31,493 bases of DNA from an uncultured Chloroflexota bacterium (lineage in GTDB: Bacteria; Chloroflexota; Anaerolineae; Anaerolineales; Anaerolineaceae): contig CADBKS010000006.1 of NCBI GenBank assembly GCA_902795255.1, positions 1-31,493 on the forward strand, read 5' to 3'. This document shows, one piece after another, positions 24,992 to 31,493 of this stretch. Positions within the stretch are counted from its first letter, which is position 1; each line of letters starts with the position of its first letter. A program made the position numbers and the translations under genes. The notes beneath the pieces are model-generated. The model did no database searches and was not told where the DNA came from. It was given only the letters and a program-made list of their open reading frames with translations.

Positions 24992-25846
24992 TTAGTTCAG
25001 GCATTGATACAGTGACCTGAAAAATGCCTTGTGATCCTGTTTGTCGGACAGGCCGGAAACAGATCCGTCCCCTGCTTCAATGATTTTCCAGCTCCCATCT
25101 TCCAGCTCAGCATAATCGACCGTATAAAATATACTTGGCAGATCACTGTATTTCTCCACCAGCTTTGCGGGAGGTTCCGGCGTATAGAAATCCTGAAGTG
25201 AATTTCTGCATATGGAAGCAACTTTATTCCCGATGTAATATACACGGAATTCATTGGTCCTTCCATCATATTTCTTTAGGCTAAGGTATTCTTTTATGCA
25301 GATCCCGCCGGTCAGCAGTGACCCCCTGTAATCATAGAAGACTTCCATCCAGCGGTCAAATTCCGCCTGCGTTGTGACCTGTGTAAAGTAAGCCGGAAAT
25401 TCGGTCCCTTTCACAGATTTTACATAATCTTTGACCATGAATCGGGGAAAAATCTGCTTCACCTTTTCAATATCGATTTCCGCATGAAGAGGAAAAGTAA
25501 GGATCCCTGCGGTATCGCCGGCAAGATCATGATATACATTCGGGAAGATATGCATGTGAGAATACATGTCCGGATCTGTGACCAGACTGATATTTCTCTT
25601 TCGTAATTCAGTATAAAAGGCCTGATACTGCTCCGGCTTCATCATCCAGCCGCGATAGACCGCATGAGTATCTGTCTGTGGCTCATCCGACAGTTTTAGT
25701 TTTCCGCGATTGAACCAGTCATCGTAACTGAAAAGCAATATTTTAAAAAGTCCCGTGTTCAGAGCAGCATCATATTCCTGCTGCATATCTTCATCAACTT
25801 TGCAGAGATCGTAAAATGAGGACGGAAAGAGAATTACAGAAACCAT
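24992..25846 (-). CDS. ATP-grasp protein, R2K-like, gene 1 of a tandem pair
   Basis: This 284-residue protein is a second R2K-type ATP-grasp. It has VYRGWMMKPEQY (63-74), typical of the family's N-terminal half, FMVKDYVKS (136-144) with the phosphate-contacting lysine, GGICIKEYLSL (180-190), NEFRVYYIG (198-206), and the metal motif VDYAELEDGSWKIIEAGDG (243-261). It is distantly related to the next gene rather than a recent duplicate, so the two may form a heteromeric or sequential ligase pair. An AGGAGG site sits directly upstream of ATG 25846. The leader region contains an 8-bp inverted repeat and borders the structured stretch at 25873-26075. Confidence 0.82.
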   Translation of the reverse strand: MVSVILFPSSFYDLCKVDEDMQQEYDAALNTGLFKILLFSYDDWFNRGKLKLSDEPQTDTHAVYRGWMMKPEQYQAFYTELRKRNISLVTDPDMYSHMHIFPNVYHDLAGDTAGILTFPLHAEIDIEKVKQIFPRFMVKDYVKSVKGTEFPAYFTQVTTQAEFDRWMEVFYDYRGSLLTGGICIKEYLSLKKYDGRTNEFRVYYIGNKVASICRNSLQDFYTPEPPAKLVEKYSDLPSIFYTVDYAELEDGSWKIIEAGDGSVSGLSDKQDHKAFFRSLYQCLN

Positions 25847-25872
25847 TGGCCTCCTATTTACTACTATATGAG

Positions 25873-26075
25873 CTCACTTTAATATGCACATGGCAGTCAA
25901 AAGTGAGTGCTTCGCAAGGCGCGGCCCGATCGTTCGTATGTTAGCAAAAGCTGCTCGCCGCGCCTGGTTTGTTTAGCCGGGGCCGATCGGGCTGGCCTGT
26001 CGGCCACCCGTCGGCCCCGGCACCCCCAGGTAATGAGCCTGAGATGTCACATTTATTTATACACCCGCGGCTCAT
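25873..26075. other. Cluster of four strong inverted repeats, possible structured RNA or mobile-element remnant
   Basis: Four successive inverted repeats fill this stretch: CTCACTTT/AAAGTGAG (25873-25907); AGGCGCGG/CCGCGCCT (25917-25965); a 46-base hairpin at 25976-26021; and ATGAGCC/GGCTCAT (26033-26075). The third has an 11-bp outer stem GCCGGGGCCGA/TCGGCCCCGGC continuing through CGGG/CCCG and TGGCC/GGCCA with two single-base bulges and a TGTC loop, 20 base pairs in all. No T-run follows it, so it is not an ordinary terminator. The segment is strikingly GC-rich next to AT-rich flanks. I do not recognise it as 6S, SRP, tmRNA, RNase P or a known riboswitch. Strand of expression, if any, is unknown. 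Confidence 0.5.
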
Positions 26076-26782
26076 AATAAGACACACCCGTATATAACGG
26101 AGGATACCTGTTTTTTGTTCATCATTGTCGATTAGCCGGAGCATATTTATTTCCGATCCGGTTTGTTTTTTCGGGATCGGGATTCAGATTATCGGATAAA
26201 GTCCGCATGGAAGGATCATCGTGTTTACCGTAATCATGTTCTGCATGCCCGATTATTTTGATTTTTCCTTTTTTTACTCCCTTTTTGACACTGATGGCAT
26301 TTTTACCGGTTTTGCCGGAAATCACGGAAATGATCCGGCTCCTTCCTCTGACCGTGTGTCTGCACACGTGCCGGACGGGCAAGATTTTTTGCATTTGTAT
26401 TATACAAATTATTTCTTCTGGCGTGGTCTGTTTAAATGGACTTTATCAATGAAAATAAAAAGTGAGCGAAACGGAGTCCTGTTTACAGATAATAGGATGG
26501 AATAAAACGAAACCGTGTTATACGACAGCGCTTATTTTTGCCCGAGCTCTTTCTTTCCTATGGCGTATTTACAGTCATATACCTGAGATAAACATGGTTA
26601 ATGCATTAAAATACCGGGATCGATTGAACCGACTAACGAAAAGCAAAAAAACGATGTCCCGGTGTTTACAATTTACAATATAATATTCAGAGAACTGATC
26701 ACGAAATTATTCAAAACAGGCTGGCGCGATCCATAGAGTAGGAGTGCGGGGTATGACCCGGGAATGATGAATAAGGTGCCGG
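26076..26782. other. AT-rich gene-free stretch upstream of the DUF4157 gene
   Basis: No gene is supported here. Two short overlapping open frames (26122-26394 minus, 26221-26505 plus) lack ribosome binding sites and recognisable content. Structure seen: a 17-bp perfect palindrome ATTTGTAT-T-ATACAAAT (26393-26409), an inverted repeat ACCGGGA/TCCCGGT (26613-26663), and a TATAAT at 26679-26684 that could be the -10 for the DUF4157 gene, although no -35 is evident. Confidence 0.5.
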
Positions 26783-28768
26783 ATGGGGAAGGTATTTGAG
26801 AAGCGAAATATGACGAGCGGTTCGCCGGACGAACTGCAATTTCATGGCGCGGACAAAGATACGCTGCTGCCCAACAGTCTTGCTGCGAATATCATGCAGC
26901 AGCCGAAGGCTGAAGCAGAAGCGGACCGGCTCTCTGAAGGCGTGACATCCACCTCTCCCGCAACGCTCAGACGTGAAATGGGCGAACGTCTCGGTGCGGA
27001 TTTTTCCCGGGTACAGTTCCATACTGACGCTGACAGCATTCAGCGCAGTCAGGAGATCGGTGCACAGGCCTGGACGCAGGGGCGCGATGTCTATTTTGGC
27101 AAAGGCGGTTTTTCACCGTCGCTTGCGGCGCACGAACTGGTGCACACCGTTCAGCAGGGCGCGGTGCGGGGAAATGCCTCGCAGTCCGTTCCCCACGGTA
27201 CTGTCCAGATGAAGCCGGATCTCAAAAATCCGAAATTCAGGGCGAAAAGAGGCTCATTCACACAGGATGAAAATGACGAGGTCCCCGGTGATGCAGGCAG
27301 TCTTTCCGAGGTGGAAGGGCAGGCGATGCGGACTTTCAACACCGGCCGGGGGGCGAATGTTTTCAACGCCATCATGCCGGACCTCGTGGAACTGGTAAAA
27401 AAGGCGAAGCTGAACAGCGGCGGAAAAGCCAAAGTCAGATTCAGACCCAAGCCGGCGCTTTCTTTCATGGTACGGGCGGCCTATCAGGATTATGCCCTGC
27501 GCGATATCCTTGTGGAACTGGTCAACAAACCGATCGGTGTATTCAAGACCGGGACCCGGACCAAACAGTACAAATCACTGATCAGAAGCATCAGCGACCG
27601 TCTGGGTGAATATCAGGCCGAGGAGCTTGCCATTCAGACCGGAATGCTGCAGGGACAGCCGAAATATGAACATAATGACAATAAAACGCGTCAGGTAGAC
27701 AAGCGTTCTTATGAGTTATCCCCGGAGGATGAGAACACCGACCGGTTCAACCCCGGCAATATTCCGGAAGTCGAAAAGATTCAGAAAGAGATCGATGGCG
27801 CGCAAACGCTGAATGAAGCATACGGCATTTTCGCAAAATTTACCGGAAACAAAAACGGACAGGTCAAACCGACTGAAGCAGCGCAGAAAGACACTGTAGA
27901 ATATCAGGTGAATCTTGACCTCTCCAAGACAAAACTGAAACACATGGCCCGGCAGATCTGGGATTATCCGGAACTGCGCAACAAGATCGGGGACATGATG
28001 CTTTATGATACCAAAGAGAAAGCCAAAATGTCCGTCAGACCTACAACCGGCGGTTATGACAAAACCCCGATCAAGTATAACGCCTATTATGACCGGGATG
28101 ATCCGCAGGGAGAAATGGAACGGGAAGCAGATCAGCGTGACAAGCGGGAAAACCAGCAGCTTAACGGTGACGTCGAACATGCCGGCAATCACGAACTCGG
28201 TCATGTTCTCGGCAGTTCGCTGGTCTCTCCGGGAGCCGGCAGAAAACAGGCAGCGGCGGAAAACATAAGGAAGACCACTGAGAACGAAATTCTGACAGAG
28301 GTGCTGCTGAATCAGAATATCCTTTCCCGCCGTCAAAAAGCCGGCATCAAAACTTTTTCTTCTGACGGCATGCATTTTGTGGATGAAAAAGGTATGGTCA
28401 TACCGGACGAGAAAGTGCAGCAGTTATTCCGGCAGAATCAGGCGGATATCGATGCCGGCAGAAAAAAGAATGGCGATAAGATCGAGGGTATTACCCGCTC
28501 GAAAAAGCATTATAAAGGGCAGCTCAATACCGCGGGAAGTCCGACGCTGCAGAACAGAAAGATCACATCCGGCTACGGAAGTTCCTCCGCCACCGAGATG
28601 TTCGCGGAAACCTTTGGCGATGTCTATACTCACGGGAGTCGGGCGAAAGCAGTTTCCATCGCCACGGTAAAGGAATACGAAAAGCGGCAGAAAAAACTGC
28701 AGCGGATGAAGTATACCTATAACCAGTCAAACTGGTTCATGAAGATGTTCCGGAAGAAAGTAAGATAG
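26783..28768 (+). CDS. DUF4157 (eCIS core) protein with C-terminal lethal-factor-like zincin domain, putative toxin
   Basis: This 661-residue protein starts with a DUF4157/eCIS core domain (residues about 50-125): LRREMGERLGADFSRVQFH, AQAWTQGRDVYFGKGGF, then HELVHTVQQG with HExxH at 117-121. A middle region of unknown fold follows (about 150-450). The C-terminal part has a second zinc motif, HELGH (470-474), and ITSGYGSSSATEMFAETF near 605. The Tyr598-to-Glu605 spacing of seven equals Tyr728-Glu735 of anthrax lethal factor, whose zinc ligands are His686, His690 and Glu735. Between HELGH and Glu605 there are about 130 residues, against 45 in lethal factor. No signal peptide or membrane segment is seen. 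A short-spaced AAGGTG precedes ATG 26783; ATG 26810 is an alternative. No contractile-injection genes adjoin it. Confidence 0.8.
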   Translation: MGKVFEKRNMTSGSPDELQFHGADKDTLLPNSLAANIMQQPKAEAEADRLSEGVTSTSPATLRREMGERLGADFSRVQFHTDADSIQRSQEIGAQAWTQGRDVYFGKGGFSPSLAAHELVHTVQQGAVRGNASQSVPHGTVQMKPDLKNPKFRAKRGSFTQDENDEVPGDAGSLSEVEGQAMRTFNTGRGANVFNAIMPDLVELVKKAKLNSGGKAKVRFRPKPALSFMVRAAYQDYALRDILVELVNKPIGVFKTGTRTKQYKSLIRSISDRLGEYQAEELAIQTGMLQGQPKYEHNDNKTRQVDKRSYELSPEDENTDRFNPGNIPEVEKIQKEIDGAQTLNEAYGIFAKFTGNKNGQVKPTEAAQKDTVEYQVNLDLSKTKLKHMARQIWDYPELRNKIGDMMLYDTKEKAKMSVRPTTGGYDKTPIKYNAYYDRDDPQGEMEREADQRDKRENQQLNGDVEHAGNHELGHVLGSSLVSPGAGRKQAAAENIRKTTENEILTEVLLNQNILSRRQKAGIKTFSSDGMHFVDEKGMVIPDEKVQQLFRQNQADIDAGRKKNGDKIEGITRSKKHYKGQLNTAGSPTLQNRKITSGYGSSSATEMFAETFGDVYTHGSRAKAVSIATVKEYEKRQKKLQRMKYTYNQSNWFMKMFRKKVR

Positions 28769-28831
28769 ATCAGCGAAGCCGGCACCGTCATGCCGTGGAT
28801 CCTCTTTGCCGTGAGGCGCATGCCTGTATGT

Positions 28832-28859
28832 ACCGCTGCGTATCATTGCGGTTTTATTT
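28832..28859 (+). terminator. Probable terminator after the DUF4157 gene
   Basis: ACCGC (28832-28836) pairs with GCGGT (28848-28852) around an 11-base loop, followed by TTTATTTT. Confidence 0.55.
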
Positions 28860-28928
28860 TCCCATTCAGTCCGGGTAACCGCAGCACCATATCAGTATGA
28901 TCACTTTGCAGGAATAAAAACTGTTTGT

Positions 28929-29549
28929 TTATTCTTCGTTCATCATCTGTTTGCGATAAGGATTATCGGGCTGTGCATTGAAGCCGTCAAGCAGGTAGTC
29001 TTTGGGAATATACTTCGTATAATCCAGATCAAACATGTAATTGCAGAAGATCTGTTCGGCATAAACGATCCGGTTTTCTCCGGTGGACAGCGCGTAGACG
29101 AATCCCTGGTACGCATCCGCATTGACCGCCAGCAGCTCATGGGTCTTTTCTTCAGTGACGCTGTAGATGCCGACGTAATCCGTGGAGGGATAAGCTCGCA
29201 GCCGGGAAACCTCTGCGGCATGATCTTCCGGAGTATATTGAACAGCGAGGTACCCCAGATACTGCTTATCCCAGGGATCAAAAAAGACCATTTTATAATC
29301 TAAAACCTTCATGGAATCCGTGATACGGGACGGCCAGATGCTCTCGTCCATATCCCATTTGCTCCATTTGTTCTTTCCGTCCCTGTCCGCGCCGGCGAGA
29401 TAATTCCCGTAGGATGATATATCGTCATAAACCTCGATTTTCGCGTTTACAGCGCTGATGACCATAATGATAATGGGAAGAAACTGCACGATCAGTCCAA
29501 CGATCCCGACTCCAAGTGCGAGCAGTGTGATTTTTAGCCATTTGGGCAT
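28929..29549 (-). CDS. Hypothetical membrane-anchored extracytoplasmic protein
   Basis: I do not recognise this 206-residue protein. It has one N-terminal hydrophobic helix (about residues 6-36, KITLLALGVGIVGL onward) after a short positive tail, and then a soluble, acidic, tryptophan- and tyrosine-rich domain (for example KWSKWDMDESIWPSR and CNYMFDLDYTKYIP) that should lie outside the membrane. The frame is open to 29654, but ATG 29549 has a GGAGG site and puts the anchor at the N-terminus. It is convergent with the DUF4157 gene and next to tRNA-Arg. Orientation argues against a co-transcribed immunity role, though one cannot be excluded. Confidence 0.75.
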   Translation of the reverse strand: MPKWLKITLLALGVGIVGLIVQFLPIIIMVISAVNAKIEVYDDISSYGNYLAGADRDGKNKWSKWDMDESIWPSRITDSMKVLDYKMVFFDPWDKQYLGYLAVQYTPEDHAAEVSRLRAYPSTDYVGIYSVTEEKTHELLAVNADAYQGFVYALSTGENRIVYAEQIFCNYMFDLDYTKYIPKDYLLDGFNAQPDNPYRKQMMNEE

Positions 29550-29701
29550 GAGCCGTTTCCTCCATGATTTTCGGACAGCATCCGGAATGCAGTTTAATTG
29601 CGGATGCCTGACCGCCGGCAAAATACAAAACTGCCGTTTCCCGTGAAATTTCAAATCTTCAGAATATTATGCAAAAGACGATTGAAAAGTTAAAAAAAGA
29701 G

Positions 29702-29774
29702 CGCCCCTGACTGGACTCGAACCAGCAACCTGCGGTTTAGAAGACCGACGCTCTGTCCATTGAGCTACAGGGGC
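29702..29774 (-). tRNA. tRNA-Arg (anticodon UCU)
   Basis: The minus strand folds as a complete 73-base tRNA. Acceptor strands GCCCCTG (29768-29774) and CAGGGGC (29703-29709) pair perfectly. The D arm contains AATGGACAGAG, the anticodon loop reads CTTCTAA with TCT at the anticodon, and the T arm is CTGG-TTCGAGT-CCAG. CCA is not encoded. A run of seven T follows the 3' end and may serve in termination. The -10-like TAAAAT at 29787-29792 lies just upstream, in the context CATGGTAAAATAG that also occurs before ugd. Confidence 0.95.
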
Positions 29775-29864
29775 TCACGGTTTTCTATTTTACCATGATT
29801 GAGCCGGAACGGAACGGAAATGGCGTAAAATAGTTAAATACTTTTGGACCCGGAGCAGACGGAC

Positions 29865-30572
29865 ATGAAAGGAAGATATCTGTTTTTCGCTGTTGTAACG
29901 ATCATCCTGCCCTTCGTTATTCTGATGAGCGCGGTGACGATGGTGTTTACGCCGGCTTATCTCGTGCATGAATACAAATCCCCGGATTCCCCGGCGGACC
30001 CTTACGGGTTCACGCTGGAAGAGCGGATCGAATACGGGACCGCGTCGGTGAACTACATCACGGATGTATTGCATAAACTTCCCGATGATTACCTTGCCGG
30101 ACTGAAGATGAAGGACGGTTCTCCCCTGTATAACGAACGGGAGCTCTCCCACATGCGGGATGTGAAGGATGTTTTTCAGACCTGCCGCTCGGTGATGGCC
30201 TGTATGATCGTGCTGATCATCTTTACGGGCCTGATGGTCAGCCGCAAGCCGGATTCCCTGCCGGGGTTCCTGCGTTCGCTGATCTGGGGCAGTTCCCTTA
30301 CCCTGTTCCTGATCATCCTGATCGGCATCGGGATTCTGACCGGGTTCGACGCTTTTTTTGAAGGCTTCCACCATATTTTCTTTACCGGGGATTCATGGCT
30401 TTTTTATGACAGCGACTCCCTGATCCGGCTCTTTCCGGAACCTTTATGGGTGAACGGCTTTGGGCTGGCAGCCGCGCTGACGGCGGTGATCGCCCTGATC
30501 GTTCTGGTCATCTGCCTGTTGTGCCGCAGGAAAGTCCTTGCGATCCGGGAGAAAATAAAGACGCTCCGATGA
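29865..30572 (+). CDS. TIGR01906-type (DUF1461) integral membrane protein
   Basis: This 235-residue protein resembles the TIGR01906/DUF1461 family of small bacterial membrane proteins, whose function is unknown. It has an N-terminal helix (YLFFAVVTIILPFVILMSAV), an extracytoplasmic segment of about 100 residues containing LYNERELSHMRDVKDVF, and three further helices, the last ending in a basic cytoplasmic tail. The family-typical HHIFFTGDSWLFYDSDSLIRLFPE stretch lies between helices 3 and 4. A TTG at 29844 would extend the frame; ATG 29865 is chosen because of the GGAG site nine bases upstream. It diverges from tRNA-Arg, sharing a short promoter region with TAAAAT at 29826-29831. Confidence 0.85.
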   Translation: MKGRYLFFAVVTIILPFVILMSAVTMVFTPAYLVHEYKSPDSPADPYGFTLEERIEYGTASVNYITDVLHKLPDDYLAGLKMKDGSPLYNERELSHMRDVKDVFQTCRSVMACMIVLIIFTGLMVSRKPDSLPGFLRSLIWGSSLTLFLIILIGIGILTGFDAFFEGFHHIFFTGDSWLFYDSDSLIRLFPEPLWVNGFGLAAALTAVIALIVLVICLLCRRKVLAIREKIKTLR

Positions 30573-30601
30573 CTTTGAAGCTGAGAATCCGAAAATATTT
30601 G

Positions 30602-30630
30602 TTGACAAATACTATTTAGCAATGTATAAA
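30602..30630 (+). promoter_or_regulatory. Strong promoter of the O-acetylhomoserine sulfhydrylase gene
   Basis: A perfect TTGACA (30602-30607) is followed after exactly 17 bases by TATAAA (30625-30630). Transcription would begin near 30637, giving a leader of about 130 nucleotides. Confidence 0.85.
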
Positions 30631-30654
30631 CAAACTATCGTCAAACATTAAGCA

Positions 30655-30733
30655 TCCGCATAAACGCGGAGATCCAAACAGCAAAATCCTGTTATGCTTC
30701 GTACCCTCCGCCGGGCGTGATGGGCACCGGTAC
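30655..30733 (+). promoter_or_regulatory. Structured leader of the O-acetylhomoserine sulfhydrylase gene
   Basis: Three small hairpins follow one another: TCCGC/GCGGA (30655-30670), AACAG/CTGTT (30677-30693), and GTACC/GGTAC (30701-30733) with an inner GCC/GGC. No SAM-I (S-box) or T-box consensus is present and there is no T-run. It may be an unassigned control element or chance pairing in a leader. Confidence 0.35.
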
Positions 30734-30766
30734 AGAAATTTTACGGAAAGGTGAAAAACAGACTTT

Positions 30767-31493
30767 ATGGCAAAGTACAGATTTGAAACAATGCAGCTCC
30801 ATGTCGGACAGGAACAGGCGGATCCCGCCACGGACGCCCGGGCCGTTCCGATCTATCAGACGACATCCTATGTTTTTGAAAACTGCGCGCAGGCGACAGC
30901 CCGGTTTGAACTTTCCGAGGGCGGACATATTTACGGACGTCTTTCCAATCCGACACAGGAGATCCTGGAAAAAAGGATCGCCGCGCTGGAAGGCGGTGTG
31001 GATGCGCTTGCTGTCGGCTCCGGTGCAGCCGCGGTCACGTACGCAGTGCTGGCGCTGTGTTCGGCAGGGGATCACATCGTATCTCAGAAAACGATTTACG
31101 GCGGCAGCTACAACCTGTTCGCACATACACTGGAGCCTTACGGGATCAGCACCACCTTTGTGGACGCGCATGATCTTGAAGAAGTGAAAGCGGCGATCCG
31201 TCCGAATACCAAAGCGGTCTATCTGGAAACCCTGGGCAACCCGAATTCGGATATCCCCGATATTGACGCGATCTCAGCGATCGCACATGAACACGGGATC
31301 CCGCTGGTGATCGACAATACCTTCGGAACACCCTACCTGATCCGTCCGATCGAACATGGTGCGGATATTGTCGTGCATTCCGCCACGAAATTCATCGGCG
31401 GGCATGGCACAACGCTTGGCGGCATTATTGTCGACTCCGGAAACTATGACTGGAAAGCTTCCGGAAAGTTCCCGCAGATCGCAGATCCCAACC
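30767..31493 (+). CDS. O-acetylhomoserine sulfhydrylase, partial at the right edge
   Basis: The visible 242 residues match the Cys/Met-metabolism PLP-enzyme family, in particular O-acetylhomoserine aminocarboxypropyltransferase: [20 protein letters not shown], then [19 protein letters not shown] and the long [22 protein letters not shown] motif. The PLP lysine is Lys208 in [11 protein letters not shown]. The enzyme makes homocysteine from O-acetylhomoserine and sulfide, the direct sulfhydrylation route to methionine. About 425 residues are usual, so roughly 180 are missing beyond base 31493. A GAAAGGTG site precedes the start. A near-consensus promoter and a folded leader of about 130 nucleotides control it. 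Confidence 0.93.
   Translation, partial: MAKYRFETMQLHVGQEQADPATDARAVPIYQTTSYVFENCAQATARFELSEGGHIYGRLSNPTQEILEKRIAALEGGVDALAVGSGAAAVTYAVLALCSAGDHIVSQKTIYGGSYNLFAHTLEPYGISTTFVDAHDLEEVKAAIRPNTKAVYLETLGNPNSDIPDIDAISAIAHEHGIPLVIDNTFGTPYLIRPIEHGADIVVHSATKFIGGHGTTLGGIIVDSGNYDWKASGKFPQIADPN

Noticed and set aside
26122..26505. Two overlapping short open frames on opposite strands in the gene-free stretch
   Set aside because: No ribosome binding sites, no recognisable motifs, and they overlap each other; treated as chance.
23100..29701. Duplicated attachment site from the tRNA-Arg 3' end
   Set aside because: No second copy of the tRNA 3' sequence and no integrase gene could be found by eye.
30694..30720. 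Eight-codon upstream reading frame in the sulfhydrylase leader
   Set aside because: It has no ribosome binding site and no Met or Cys codons beyond the start that would suggest an attenuator.
30637..30766. SAM-I riboswitch or T-box before the sulfhydrylase gene
   Set aside because: Neither the S-box core nor a T-box sequence is present, and no terminator hairpin with a T-run is seen.
1..31493. CRISPR array, insertion sequence or prophage
   Set aside because: No spaced direct repeats, transposase or phage structural genes were seen anywhere in the window.

Overview
The window looks like chromosomal DNA from a strictly anaerobic Bacillota, probably of the class Clostridia, with fairly balanced base composition. 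This is inferred from gene content, not from a marker gene. The pointers are a ferredoxin-dependent 2-oxoglutarate oxidoreductase, a superoxide reductase with rubredoxin, an aldo/keto reductase carrying two 4Fe-4S clusters, a Y-family polymerase paired with a YolD-like protein, GGAGG-type ribosome binding sites and a heterodimeric ABC exporter of the TM287/288 or LmrCD type. I could not assign a genus.

Region 1 (1-3660, minus strand) is a tight operon korD-korA-korB-korC-sucC. It would oxidise 2-oxoglutarate to succinyl-CoA with reduction of ferredoxin, then recover nucleotide triphosphate through succinate-CoA ligase; sucC runs off the left edge. A perfect 13-bp palindrome sits just downstream of the likely -10. 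Region 2 (3735-7200, plus strand) holds a UMF1-type MFS permease, the Fe-S aldo/keto reductase, and a superoxide reductase/rubredoxin pair with a folded leader. Region 3 (7201-11700, plus strand) holds a UDP-glucose dehydrogenase, an MreB/Mbl homologue away from mreCD, and a large GT-C-like membrane protein.

Region 4 (11702-16690, minus strand) is an operon of two ABC half-exporters, a TSCPD-domain protein and a LacI-family regulator. Divergent from it, region 5 (16800-19190) encodes an 8-oxoguanine deaminase-like amidohydrolase and a proline iminopeptidase-like hydrolase, closed by a strong terminator. Region 6 (19164-24112) has a Y-family polymerase with YolD partner, an aldo/keto reductase, a metallo-beta-lactamase-fold hydrolase and a PAP2 phosphatase.

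Region 7 (24239-29549) is the accessory-looking part. Two tandem ATP-grasp proteins of the R2K type (minus strand) are followed by a 936-bp gene-free stretch that opens with a cluster of strong inverted repeats. Then comes a 661-residue protein with an N-terminal DUF4157 (eCIS core) zincin-like domain and a C-terminal segment whose metal-site motifs resemble anthrax lethal factor, and then a small anchored protein of unknown function. The region is bounded by tRNA-Arg(UCU). Region 8 (29865-31493) has a TIGR01906-type membrane protein and the start of an O-acetylhomoserine sulfhydrylase gene with a near-consensus promoter and a structured leader that is not a SAM-I riboswitch.

The best candidate for something undescribed is the DUF4157/lethal-factor-like protein with its neighbouring R2K pair and structured intergenic DNA.
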